This document shows, one piece after another, positions 50,993 to 60,692 of a stretch of DNA of 64,000 nt (position 1 is its first letter; every line of letters begins with the position of its first letter). Under the pieces are notes generated by a model. That model was not told the origin of the DNA and searched no databases. It was given only the letters and a program-made list of their open reading frames with translations. The translations under genes and the position numbers were made by a program. Location: the NCBI RefSeq assembly GCF_015694425.1, contig NZ_JADQDN010000012.1:1-64000 (forward strand), read 5' to 3'. The DNA comes from Microvirga terrestris. GTDB lineage: Bacteria > Pseudomonadota > Alphaproteobacteria > Rhizobiales > Beijerinckiaceae.

Positions 50993-51406
50993 ATGTTGAA
51001 GGATCAACTTCGCGATTTCATCGACAGCCTCACCGAGAGGGGTCATATCTGCGAGGACGACGTGGCGATGCTTCAGGACGAGATCCTCGCTGAAGGCATC
51101 ACCAGCCGTCTTGAGGTCGAATCCCTGCTGGCCGTCGACCGCATCGTCACCGCTGTCGACGCCTGGGGCGCGGTGCTGACCAGGCTCGTGGCCGATTTCG
51201 TCATCTGGAAGCGGGCTCCCCACGGCGTGGTCAGCAACGATGACGCCCTCTGGCTCGCAACCCTCCTAGAGGTCAGCGGACCGTCTCCGAATGCCATGGC
51301 GATCGCCTACGCCATCCTGGATGAGGCTGGCTATGTGGACGTCGCGCTCCTCGACTTCATCATGCGCGGGCGCCAGCAGGCAAGGCTGTCCCAGATCGCC
51401 GCCTGA
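50993..51406 (+). CDS. Conserved hypothetical protein (137 aa)
   Basis: A 137-residue soluble, mainly helical protein (LKDQLRDFIDSLTERGHICEDD, LLAVDRIVTAVDAWGA, YVDVALLDFIMRGR). The codon pattern is good and a GGGAG lies upstream of ATG 50993. I recognise it only as a type of Rhizobiales hypothetical. It precedes pccA by about 100 bp on the same strand but need not be functionally linked. Confidence 0.65.
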   Translation: MLKDQLRDFIDSLTERGHICEDDVAMLQDEILAEGITSRLEVESLLAVDRIVTAVDAWGAVLTRLVADFVIWKRAPHGVVSNDDALWLATLLEVSGPSPNAMAIAYAILDEAGYVDVALLDFIMRGRQQARLSQIAA

Positions 51407-51510
51407 TCTAGCTTCTAAAGCTAAATGCTGAACCAAGCCCCGCTTCCCCAAGGCACGGATGTGCAGTAACGGAGGTGGGTTTAGTTTTTGGCTGGAGCGT
51501 TCGAGGGTTC

Positions 51511-53511
51511 ATGTTCGACAAGATCCTGATTGCCAACCGGGGTGAAATCGCGTGCCGGGTCATCAAGACCGCCCGGCGCATGGGCATCAAGACCGTGGCG
51601 GTCTATTCCGACGCCGACCGGGATGCGCTTCACGTGGAAATGGCCGACGAGGCCGTCCATATCGGCCCGGCTGCCGCCGCTCAGTCCTACCTGGTGATCG
51701 AGAAGATCATCGAAGCCTGTAAGGCCACCGGCGCCCAGGCTGTCCATCCAGGCTATGGCTTCCTATCCGAGCGCGAGGCCTTCCCGAAGGCCCTGGCCGA
51801 GGCCGGCATCGTCTTCATCGGTCCGAACCCTGGCGCCATCGCGGCTATGGGCGACAAGATCGAGTCAAAGAAGGCGGCAGCAGCCGCCAAGGTCTCGACC
51901 GTGCCGGGCTATCTCGGCGTGATAGAGGGACCCGAGCAGGCGGTGCAGATTGCCAACGAGATCGGTTATCCGGTGATGATCAAGGCCTCCGCCGGTGGCG
52001 GCGGCAAGGGTATGCGCATCGCCTACTCCTCCGATGAGGTGGCAGAGGGCTTTGCCCGCGCCACGTCGGAGGCGGCAAGCTCGTTCGGCGACAGCCGCGT
52101 CTTCGTCGAGAAGTTCATCACCGATCCGCGCCACATCGAGATCCAAGTGCTGGGCGACAAGCACGGCAACGTGATCTATCTCGGCGAACGCGAATGCTCG
52201 ATCCAGCGCCGCAATCAGAAGGTCATTGAGGAGGCTCCATCGCCGCTCCTCGACGAGGAGACACGACGCCTTATGGGCGAGCAGGCGGTCGCTCTCGCCA
52301 AGGCTGTGGGCTACGATTCCGCCGGCACGGTGGAGTTCGTGGCCGGCCAGGACAAGTCGTTCTACTTCCTCGAGATGAACACCCGCCTCCAGGTGGAGCA
52401 CCCGGTCACCGAGATGATAACCGGTATCGACCTCGTGGAGGAGATGATTCGGGTGGCCGCAGGCGAGAAGCTGCGTCTTGCCCAATCCGACGTGAAGCTC
52501 AACGGCTGGTCGGTGGAAAGCCGCATCTACGCGGAAGACCCGGTGCGCAATTTCCTGCCCTCCACGGGCCGGCTGGTCACCTACCGCCCACCGAACGAGG
52601 GCGAACAGGATGGCATCACGGTGCGCAACGACACCGGCGTGTATGAGGGCGGCGAGATCTCGATCTACTACGATCCGATGATCGCCAAACTCGTGACCCA
52701 TGCGCCCACACGCCTCCAGGCCATCGAGGCCCAGGCGACGGCGCTGGACGCCTTTGCCATCGAGGGCATCCGCCACAATATCCCGTTCCTGACAGCCCTG
52801 ATGCAGCATCCGCGCTGGCAGTCGGGCAAGCTCTCCACCGGCTTCATCGCCGAGGAGTTCCCGCAAGGCTTCAGGGCGCCTGCGCCGGAGGGCATTGTCG
52901 CCCATCGCATGGCGGCCGTCGGCGCTGCCGTCGACCACATCCTCAATGAGCGCAAGCGGCACATCTCGGGCCAGATGCGGCCCGCCTCCGCCGTGAAATT
53001 CGAGCGCGAGCGTGTGGTTATGCTGGGCACGGAGCGGCACGAGGTGGCCATCGAGGACATCGACGGCGGCTTCGCGGTGGTGATCGACGGCGAGACCTGG
53101 CCGATCGCGTCGGGCTGGATTCCCGGTGAGCCGGTCTGGAACGGCACCGTCGGTGGCGAGGAGATCGCGGTGCAGGTGCGCCCGATCCTCAACGGAGTGG
53201 TCCTGTCCCATGCAGGGGCTTCCGCCGAGGTGCGGGTCTATACCAAGCGTGAGGCGGAGCTCGCCGCCCTGATGCCGGAGCGGCTGGAGGCCGATACGGG
53301 CAAGCAGCTGCTCTGCCCGATGCCCGGGTTGGTGAAAGCGATCAGCGTTGCCCAGGGCCAGGAGGTCAAGGCGGGCGAGCCGCTCTGCATCGTCGAGGCC
53401 ATGAAGATGGAGAACGTGTTGCGCGCCGAGCGCGACGGCACCATCTCCAAGATCCACGCCAAGGAAGGCGACAGCCTCGCGGTCGATGCCGTGATCCTGG
53501 AATTCGCCTGA
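51511..53511 (+). CDS. pccA: Propionyl-CoA carboxylase alpha subunit (biotin carboxylase and BCCP)
   Basis: A 666-residue biotin-dependent subunit. Biotin carboxylase occupies about 1-450, with KILIANRGEIACRV, the ATP-binding KASAGGGGKGMR, and EMNTRLQVEHPVTE. A central BT domain binds PccB. The C-terminal biotinyl domain has EAMKM with biotin-carrying Lys632. ATG 51511 has GAGG upstream; an earlier in-frame start adds an unrelated tail. It works with PccB in propionyl-CoA oxidation from odd-chain or branched substrates, consistent with isovaleryl-CoA dehydrogenase nearby. Confidence 0.95.
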   Translation: MFDKILIANRGEIACRVIKTARRMGIKTVAVYSDADRDALHVEMADEAVHIGPAAAAQSYLVIEKIIEACKATGAQAVHPGYGFLSEREAFPKALAEAGIVFIGPNPGAIAAMGDKIESKKAAAAAKVSTVPGYLGVIEGPEQAVQIANEIGYPVMIKASAGGGGKGMRIAYSSDEVAEGFARATSEAASSFGDSRVFVEKFITDPRHIEIQVLGDKHGNVIYLGERECSIQRRNQKVIEEAPSPLLDEETRRLMGEQAVALAKAVGYDSAGTVEFVAGQDKSFYFLEMNTRLQVEHPVTEMITGIDLVEEMIRVAAGEKLRLAQSDVKLNGWSVESRIYAEDPVRNFLPSTGRLVTYRPPNEGEQDGITVRNDTGVYEGGEISIYYDPMIAKLVTHAPTRLQAIEAQATALDAFAIEGIRHNIPFLTALMQHPRWQSGKLSTGFIAEEFPQGFRAPAPEGIVAHRMAAVGAAVDHILNERKRHISGQMRPASAVKFERERVVMLGTERHEVAIEDIDGGFAVVIDGETWPIASGWIPGEPVWNGTVGGEEIAVQVRPILNGVVLSHAGASAEVRVYTKREAELAALMPERLEADTGKQLLCPMPGLVKAISVAQGQEVKAGEPLCIVEAMKMENVLRAERDGTISKIHAKEGDSLAVDAVILEFA

Positions 53512-53528
53512 GAGTTTAGGCGCTAACG

Positions 53529-54035
53529 ATGCCCCTTTACTTCGCTTATGGGTCCAACATGGACCAAGCTGCCATGCTGATGCGTTGTCCGGGCTCGAAG
53601 CAGGTCGGCATCGGGCGGCTCATGCGCCACCGCTTCATGATCTTCGACGAAGGCTATGCCACGGTCGTGCGTGATCCGCAGCGGGCGGTTTGGGGCATGG
53701 TGTGGGATTTGGCGCTCGCGGACGTGCCAGCCCTCGACCGCTATGAAAGCCTCTCGACGGGCCTCTACGCCAAGGTCATCCAGCCGATCGTGACGGCGCA
53801 GGGGCCGCGCCGGGCGCTCGTTTATGTAGGCCGCAGCGCCAAGCCCGGCACTCCGCTCCCTGGCTACATGGAAGGCGTGATCGAGGCTGCCCGGCATGCG
53901 AGCCTGCCGGAGGATTACATCCGGAGCCTGAATATGTGGCTACCGAAGACCCAGTCCTCGGCATTGGCGCCTCAGCAGCCTAAGGTCCGCCCTCTCTGGA
54001 GCGTCCCGGCGAGCACGATCCGCAAGCCCCGCTGA
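53529..54035 (+). CDS. Gamma-glutamylcyclotransferase-family (AIG2-like) protein
   Basis: A 168-residue protein of the GGCT fold: YGSNM at 7-11 binds the gamma-glutamyl group, and Glu73 in DRYESLSTGLY is the likely catalytic acid. It follows pccA by 17 bp. The last 30 residues (KTQSSALAPQQPK onward) extend past the normal domain end and look unstructured. The exact substrate is unknown. Confidence 0.8.
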   Translation: MPLYFAYGSNMDQAAMLMRCPGSKQVGIGRLMRHRFMIFDEGYATVVRDPQRAVWGMVWDLALADVPALDRYESLSTGLYAKVIQPIVTAQGPRRALVYVGRSAKPGTPLPGYMEGVIEAARHASLPEDYIRSLNMWLPKTQSSALAPQQPKVRPLWSVPASTIRKPR

Positions 54036-54165
54036 ACGGGCGATTCCCGCTCGAAGAACCTTTGCCATACGGGCGCGTTGAGTCCGCGTATGGCGCAGGA
54101 GGTTTGTCCCTTATCGAAACGCCCGATGAGGACTACGCCGATGCCATGCTCATCGCGGAGGAACC

Positions 54166-54459
54166 ATGAGCGAAAGCCGCACCCTTCATGTTCTGATCCG
54201 TGGCCGCGTCCAGGGCGTAAGCTTTCGCGCCTGGACCCAGCATCAGGCCGAGCTGCACGGTCTCAAGGGTTGGGTTCGGAACAGGCGGGACGGTTCGGTC
54301 GAAGCCGTTTTCTCAGGCCCGGCTGATCTGGTTCAAGTGATGCTCAAGGCCTGCCATCAGGGGCCCGCCGGCGCCGTGGTCGAGACCATAGAGACCCTCG
54401 ACGGCAGCGAGGGCGATCGCGACTTGCCCACCCGGTTCGAAATTCGGCGAACAACTTAA
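54166..54459 (+). CDS. acyP: Acylphosphatase
   Basis: A 97-residue acylphosphatase with the catalytic pair Arg21 and Asn39 in [12 protein letters not shown] and [13 protein letters not shown]. It hydrolyses acyl phosphates in the cytoplasm. GAGGA lies just upstream of ATG 54166. Its stop overlaps that of the convergent rhodanese gene (TTAA). Confidence 0.93.
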   Translation: MSESRTLHVLIRGRVQGVSFRAWTQHQAELHGLKGWVRNRRDGSVEAVFSGPADLVQVMLKACHQGPAGAVVETIETLDGSEGDRDLPTRFEIRRTT

Positions 54460-54866
54460 GTCTTCTTCGGCTCCGTGCTCTCGATAGCTCCGCCAACTTT
54501 CTTCCAGGCTGTGAAGCCGCCTTCCATGTGGGCGACCGGCTTCAGGCCCATGTCCTGTGCCGTAGCGGCGGAAAGAGCGGAGCGCCAGCCTGCGGCGCAG
54601 AAGAACAGGTAGGTCTTGTCCTGGGCAAAGGCCGGTTTGTGATAGGGGCTTTCCGGATCGATCCAGAATTCCAGCATGCCGCGCGGGCAATGCACGGCGC
54701 CCGGGATGCGCCCCTCGCGCTCCAGCTCGCGCGGATCGCGCAGGTCCACGAACACCACGTCCTCGCGGCCGTGCAGGGACATGGCCTCGGTGACCGGCAC
54801 GGTCCGGATCTTCGCATTGGCCTCGTCGAGCAATGTCTTGTAGCCGCGGGTGATGGTTTGAGGCAT
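54456..54866 (-). CDS. Rhodanese-like sulfurtransferase
   Basis: A 136-residue single rhodanese domain. The active-site Cys90 is in FFCAAGWRS, and [21 protein letters not shown] is the family's N-terminal signature. It probably carries persulfide sulfur in the cytoplasm; no signal peptide is present. Confidence 0.9.
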   Translation of the reverse strand: MPQTITRGYKTLLDEANAKIRTVPVTEAMSLHGREDVVFVDLRDPRELEREGRIPGAVHCPRGMLEFWIDPESPYHKPAFAQDKTYLFFCAAGWRSALSAATAQDMGLKPVAHMEGGFTAWKKVGGAIESTEPKKT

Positions 54867-54940
54867 GACAGGTTGTTCTTCCGCTTTGAGCCTTTCACCA
54901 AACTGGGCATGATGGCGGCGGAGTCAACGGGGGATCACGG

Positions 54941-55633
54941 GTGCTGGGCTTCACCAATCTCGACTACGCGGCGTTGGCCTTCTTTCTGATCGCCTGGTTC
55001 GGCTACCACGCGGCCCTCGAACTCACGCCCGCGGGGCAGAAGAGCCTTAACAAGGTGATGAACCAGTATCGCTATCGCTGGATGGAGCAGATGGTGGTGC
55101 GCGAGAACCGGATCGTCGACACCACGATCTTGGCCTCGCTCATGAACGGCACCGCGTTCTTCGCTTCCACCTCCCTCATTGCCATCGGTGGCGTGCTGGC
55201 GCTCCTGCGCTCGACGGATTCGGTGCTGCCGCTCTTTGCCGATCTGCCTTTCGGCGAGCCGCCGACGCGGATCGCCTGGGACGTGAAGGTCGGCGGGCTT
55301 GCCGTGATCTTCGTCTATGCCTTCTTCAAGTTTGCCTGGTCGTATCGGCTCTTCAACTACATGGCGATCATCGTCGGGGCCGTTCCTGTACTGACGGAGA
55401 GCAGCCGCGAGGAGGCGCTTACCGTCGCCCGTCAGGCCGGTGCCATGAACGCGGTTGCGGGCAAGCACTTCAACCGCGGCCAGCGGGCCTTCTTCTTCTC
55501 GCTGGCCTATCTCGGGTGGTTCGTGAGCGCCTACCTTTTCATGGTCGCCACAGCCGGCGTGCTGATTGTCATGTGGCGGCGCCAGTTTCTGTCGGATGCC
55601 AGGGAGGCGGCTGTGAAGCAGTTCAATGTCTAG
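54941..55633 (+). CDS. DUF599 membrane protein
   Basis: A 230-residue protein with about four transmembrane segments (near 9-25, 76-95, 115-140 and 190-212). Family-typical stretches are AWFGYHAALE and RWMEQMVVRENRIVDTTIL. A GTG start with GGGG upstream is used. The function of DUF599 proteins is unknown. Its end overlaps the DUF3253 gene by 8 bp. Confidence 0.88.
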   Translation: MLGFTNLDYAALAFFLIAWFGYHAALELTPAGQKSLNKVMNQYRYRWMEQMVVRENRIVDTTILASLMNGTAFFASTSLIAIGGVLALLRSTDSVLPLFADLPFGEPPTRIAWDVKVGGLAVIFVYAFFKFAWSYRLFNYMAIIVGAVPVLTESSREEALTVARQAGAMNAVAGKHFNRGQRAFFFSLAYLGWFVSAYLFMVATAGVLIVMWRRQFLSDAREAAVKQFNV

Positions 55634-55901
55634 AACCGCGACACCGGAAGAGCTGGAAGCCACCATGTTGGCGCTCCTGGAGGAGCGGGGACCTGGTAAA
55701 ACCATCGGGCCGGCCGACGTGGCCCAGGCTCTTGGCGGCAACCAGCCGGACGGATGGGGGCCGCTCATGCAGCCGGTCCGGAAAGTGGCCGTGCGCCTCA
55801 TGAAGGAGGGACGTATCGTCATCCTGCGCAAAGGGCGGCCGGTCGACCCGGACGACTTTCGTGGCACCTATCGGCTGGCGCTGCCGCCTGCAGAATCCTG
55901 A
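55626..55901 (+). CDS. DUF3253 protein
   Basis: A 91-residue probable winged-helix protein of the DUF3253 family (KTIGPADVAQALGG, VRKVAVRLMKEGRIVILRKG, PVDPDDFRGTYRL). It overlaps the DUF599 gene by 8 bp, and its last 34 bases overlap the convergent YdcF gene. Role unknown. Confidence 0.85.
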   Translation: MSRTATPEELEATMLALLEERGPGKTIGPADVAQALGGNQPDGWGPLMQPVRKVAVRLMKEGRIVILRKGRPVDPDDFRGTYRLALPPAES

Positions 55902-56695
55902 GGTCCGGGGAACAGTCGCGCGGTGCGCCCGGTCGCGTAGTAGCCGATCAGGCCCACCCATTCCTTGGTGCCTATGTCGAGTCGCCGCAGGCCCTCTGAG
56001 AGGGACGCGAAGGGCAGGTGGGTGCGCAATCCACGGGCCGTGCGGAAATCCACCGGATAGGGTGTCACTGGAAACGCAGCCTTCTCGAATACCCCTACGG
56101 CTCGCGGCATGTGCCAGGCCGACGTCACCAGGAGCCACCGCTCGCCCTCTCGGGGCTTTACGAGTTCTTGCGAGTAGGCGGCATTCTCGGCCGTCGTCCG
56201 CGACCGGTCTTCGATCAGAATGCGGGCAGGGTCGATGCCGATGGTCTTGAAGTAATCTGCGATGATGGGAGCCTCAGTGGCCCCGTCCCTGAAGACAGTC
56301 CCGGCACCGCTCGAGATGAGGATGCGAGCTTTCGGGTAGCGATGGGCAAGCTGGATCGTGTCGAGCACACGCTCGGCCGCTTCATTGGCCACGATGCTGC
56401 CCAGGGCTTTCGAATCGGATGCCTCGACGGCGCCGCCGAGCAGGATAATGCCGTCGACCGGTCTGCCGTCATCGTGGAAGGCGGGAAAGCGTTCCTCCAG
56501 AGGCAGCAGGACATAGGTGGCGATCGGCAGGAGGCCCAGGGCAACGGTCGCTAGCGTGAAGGCGAGGCTCAGCCCAATGCCGAGGCGGCGCATACGCTTG
56601 AATAGGCTGAGGATCAGCCCCAGTAGGATGAGGCTGATCAGCAGATTGGATGGCGTAGTGAAAAACCACGCGATTTTCGAGACGTAGTAGAACAC
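55868..56695 (-). CDS. YdcF/ElyC-family (DUF218) membrane protein
   Basis: A 275-residue protein with two N-terminal transmembrane helices (about 5-30 and 38-62) and a DUF218 domain. Signatures are DGIILLGGAVE, ILISSGAG, IEDRSRTTAENA and LVTSAWHMPRAVGVF. Relatives such as ElyC are linked to envelope integrity. It converges on DUF3253 with a 34-bp overlap. Confidence 0.87.
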   Translation of the reverse strand: MFYYVSKIAWFFTTPSNLLISLILLGLILSLFKRMRRLGIGLSLAFTLATVALGLLPIATYVLLPLEERFPAFHDDGRPVDGIILLGGAVEASDSKALGSIVANEAAERVLDTIQLAHRYPKARILISSGAGTVFRDGATEAPIIADYFKTIGIDPARILIEDRSRTTAENAAYSQELVKPREGERWLLVTSAWHMPRAVGVFEKAAFPVTPYPVDFRTARGLRTHLPFASLSEGLRRLDIGTKEWVGLIGYYATGRTARLFPGPQDSAGGSASR

Positions 56696-56719
56696 CCGCC
56701 ATCCTCACTCAGACAAGTC

Positions 56720-57424
56720 TTACGACTTGTTCAACTCTGCCTCGTAGCGGGCCTTGGTCTCTGCGTTGGGCGGGTACAGGCCGGGGAGGGGAACGCCCCT
56801 CTCCACCTCGCGCATGACCCACATCTCATAGTGTTCCTGGGCCACCGCAGCCTTGGCGACCTCTTCGACCATGGCGGCCGGAATAACCACGACGCCGTCC
56901 CGGTCGGCGACGATCACGTCATCCGGGAACACCGCAACCCCGCCGCAGCCGATGGGCTCCTGCCAGCCCACGAAGGTCAGGCCCGCGACGGAGGGAGGAG
57001 CGGCCACGCCGGCGCACCACACCGGAAGGTTCGTGCCCTCGACGCCGACCGCATCGCGGATCGCGCCATCGGTCACGAGCGCCGCCACGCCGCGCTTCTT
57101 CATGCGGGCTGTGAGAATGTCGCCGAAGACGCCTGCATCCGTGACGCCCATGGAGTCGATCACAGCAATGCAATCCTCCGGCATGTCCTCGATGGCCGCG
57201 CGGGTCGAGATCGGGGAGGCCCAGGATTCCGGCGTCGCCAGATCCTCGCGGGCAGGCACGAAGCGAAGCGTGAAGGCTCGGCCCACCATCTTCTCCGATG
57301 CGTTGAAGGCCGGCATCGGCCCTCTCATCCAGCACCGGCGAATGCCCTTCTTGAGCAGTACGGTGGTGAGCGTTGCGGTGGAGGCAGCCCGCAGGGCATC
57401 GGCGATGGCTTTGTCGAGGGTCAT
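56720..57424 (-). CDS. RraA-like/HMG aldolase family protein
   Basis: A 234-residue member of the RraA/4-hydroxy-4-methyl-2-oxoglutarate aldolase superfamily. The metal and substrate motif GDILTARMKKRGVAALVTDG and IRD is present around 107-131. Members of this length in alphaproteobacteria are usually annotated as ribonuclease-activity regulator or aldolase; the aldolase motif (G-x3-D, then R-D) is intact, so enzyme activity is more likely. Confidence 0.82.
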   Translation of the reverse strand: MTLDKAIADALRAASTATLTTVLLKKGIRRCWMRGPMPAFNASEKMVGRAFTLRFVPAREDLATPESWASPISTRAAIEDMPEDCIAVIDSMGVTDAGVFGDILTARMKKRGVAALVTDGAIRDAVGVEGTNLPVWCAGVAAPPSVAGLTFVGWQEPIGCGGVAVFPDDVIVADRDGVVVIPAAMVEEVAKAAVAQEHYEMWVMREVERGVPLPGLYPPNAETKARYEAELNKS

Positions 57425-57517
57425 GGGTTCTTCCCTGTAGTGGATAGGCTTTCATAGCGGTCGGAAGCCTGGAGCGCCACCGCAACAAGGCTTTCCCAAT
57501 CGTATTCCTGCCGTGCG

Positions 57518-58171
57518 TCAGTCACGGTCTGGGGCGCCGAGCGGGGAGTACGGGCGGTAGGGCCGGGCCTCGTCCACCGCCCGGGCGAAAGAAGGTAGGG
57601 CCAGAAGTTTCCGGCGGTAATCCTGGACACGAGGGAGTCTGTCGCCCATCGGGTGTGCCCAGTCGGCATAAAACAAGGACGGAGCGGCGGCGCAATCGGC
57701 AAGGCTGAAGGTAGCACCAGTGGCCCATTCACGACCTGCCAATTTCCTGTCGAGCCAGCCATAAGCCTTGTCGAGCATGACACGCGCCTCGGAGACGCCG
57801 TGAGGGTCGCGATCCTGCTCCAAACGGAGGCTGTCGGTGACGATCTTCTGCATCGGGGTCATGACGTAGTTGTCGAAGAAGCGATCCATCAGCCGAACCT
57901 CAAGGGCAGCCCGTGGGTCCTCCGGAATCAGACGCACCGGTCCCGGATGATGGAGGCCCAAATGCTCGATGATGATGCTAGCCTCCAGGATGGCGCGGCC
58001 CTCGTCGACTAGCACGGGGAACTTCTTGATGGGCCAGAGCGCCGCCAGATCGGCACCGTTCTTCGCATCATCGAGCGTCAGGTATTCGAACGGCGTCTCG
58101 TTCTCATACAGCGCGATTAGAACCTTCTGGCAGTATGAGGAGAAGGGATGGGCGTAGAGCTTCAAGGTCAT
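57518..58171 (-). CDS. Glutathione S-transferase family protein
   Basis: A 217-residue GST. The thioredoxin-like N-domain has LYAHPFSSYCQKVLIALYE with a Ser/Cys active-site region and KKFPVLVDEGRAILEASIIIEHL, containing the cis-Pro and the glutathione-binding E-S-like pair (Glu-Ala-Ser here). An all-helical C-domain follows. The substrate is unknown. Confidence 0.87.
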   Translation of the reverse strand: MTLKLYAHPFSSYCQKVLIALYENETPFEYLTLDDAKNGADLAALWPIKKFPVLVDEGRAILEASIIIEHLGLHHPGPVRLIPEDPRAALEVRLMDRFFDNYVMTPMQKIVTDSLRLEQDRDPHGVSEARVMLDKAYGWLDRKLAGREWATGATFSLADCAAAPSLFYADWAHPMGDRLPRVQDYRRKLLALPSFARAVDEARPYRPYSPLGAPDRD

Positions 58172-58263
58172 TGCCGTCTCGTAGGTATGAATTCGTTCCT
58201 CACTGTAAGCAGTCTTTCAAAGACGGAAAGGCCGATGCGTCAGCGGCATGATCTCGACACACA

Positions 58264-58289
58264 AACGGCCGGGACCATGCCCGGCCGTT
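58264..58289 (-). terminator. Hairpin terminator after isovaleryl-CoA dehydrogenase
   Basis: AACGGCCGGG (58264-58273) and CCCGGCCGTT (58280-58289) form a perfect 10-bp stem with a 6-nt loop, 28 bp beyond the stop of the dehydrogenase gene. The T-tract on the minus strand is short, so efficiency is uncertain. Confidence 0.6.
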
Positions 58290-58316
58290 CATGTGAGGTC
58301 TTGACTGCAGCCTTGG

Positions 58317-59489
<1,173 letters not shown>

Positions 59490-59646
59490 TGATTCCTCCC
59501 CGTTCCATTCGTGACCCGCAAGGGTACGCGATGGATCGTTTTTGTCGCGGACCATTTTGGTCAGCAATGCTGCCCTTATCAAGACCGTGACATCAAGAAA
59601 AGCGAGGCGGCGCCGGCGGCTGTTCTGCCGCTCGACCGCCGATGAC

Positions 59647-59681
59647 AAAGAAAAGGCCCCCGCACAAACCGTGGGGAGCCT
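59647..59681 (-). terminator. Rho-independent terminator after the GH25 gene
   Basis: On the minus strand AGGCTCCCC pairs with GGGGGCCT (one G-T wobble), followed by TTTTCTTTG. It lies 22 bp beyond the stop of the GH25 gene at 59703. Confidence 0.6.
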
Positions 59682-59702
59682 GAGCGTCGATCCGCTGAGA
59701 GC

Positions 59703-60602
59703 TTATTCGTCGATGCTCGCCGTCTGCACCGCGTCCATGTCGCGGCAGATGCCTTGGGGCCTGAGGCGGCTATGGTCGCGCGGGTCGCAGGCGCTGGCGA
59801 CGAACATGCGCCATTGGTTGTCGGTGCCATAGAAGGCGTTGCGGTCAATATCGCCCTTCACACCGGGCACACGGCCCGTGGTGGTGAACTGCCAGAAGGT
59901 CCAGCGGCGGTTGTTGTAGCGCACTTGCGGCTCGGCCGCCGTGCTGCGGATCCAGTAGGGATGGTCGTTGAACTCGCCCTCCAGGATCTCCTTATGGAAG
60001 GTGATGTCGGTGTAGATGATCGGCCGCTTGCCGGTATGGGCCTCCATCTCGCGCAGCATGACGTCGATCATGGCGAGAGCCTGCTCGCGCGGAACTTTCT
60101 TCGGGCAGTTCACCGATTGACCGTTCCACTCCACGTCAAGTACCGGGGGGAGGGCATCCGGATCCGCCGGCACGTTCCGCTTGAACCAGGCGGCCTGTTC
60201 GTGGGCGGGGCGGCACCAATAGACGAAATGGTAGGCGCCGCGCGGAACGCCCGCTCTCCTAGCCGCCTGCCAGTTCTCGTGGAACTTACTGTCGATATGG
60301 TCGCCGCCCTCGGTCGCCTTGATGAAGGCAAACTGTGTGCCGGCCTGGCGCAACGATGCCCAATCCACGTCGCCCTGCCACTTGGAGATGTCCACCCCGT
60401 GGATTGGCAGCCGGTGAGCTGTAGCAACACCCTCATGCGGACGCGCATCGCTCTTGGCCGGGTAGCGGCTGGACGAGGGAGCAATGGCACAGGAGGCCAG
60501 GCCGAGAGCGATCGTGGCAAGCGCGCTGAACCGGGCGATCTGAACGAACGTCCTCAGGCCAGAGTTCTTGGAACGGCTGGGGGAGCGGCGGCGAGTCTTC
60601 AT
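59703..60602 (-). CDS. GH25-family lysozyme-like lipoprotein
   Basis: A 299-residue exported muramidase-family protein. After a basic N-terminus, residues 23-38 form a signal with lipobox LASC (Cys38). The GH25 domain begins GVDISKWQGDVDW with Asp71, and LDVEWNG supplies Asp156 and Glu158, the acidic catalytic residues. HFVYWCRPAHEQAAWF and RWTFWQFTTTGRVPG are also typical. It probably cleaves peptidoglycan. The start at 60602 is the closest ATG to the signal region, though the ribosome-binding site is weak. Confidence 0.85.
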   Translation of the reverse strand: MKTRRRSPSRSKNSGLRTFVQIARFSALATIALGLASCAIAPSSSRYPAKSDARPHEGVATAHRLPIHGVDISKWQGDVDWASLRQAGTQFAFIKATEGGDHIDSKFHENWQAARRAGVPRGAYHFVYWCRPAHEQAAWFKRNVPADPDALPPVLDVEWNGQSVNCPKKVPREQALAMIDVMLREMEAHTGKRPIIYTDITFHKEILEGEFNDHPYWIRSTAAEPQVRYNNRRWTFWQFTTTGRVPGVKGDIDRNAFYGTDNQWRMFVASACDPRDHSRLRPQGICRDMDAVQTASIDE

Positions 60603-60692
60603 AGGTTCAACTGTATTGGACGCAGGACTGGACCGCACCAGGGATGACGCAAGAGCGTTAACAGGCCCTTACGAGACAGGCGCGAAACAAGC

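Noticed and set aside
51865..53457. 530-codon minus-strand open frame
   Set aside because: It is fully antisense to pccA; the composition (His, Asp, Arg, Leu-rich) is typical of shadow frames in GC-rich genes.
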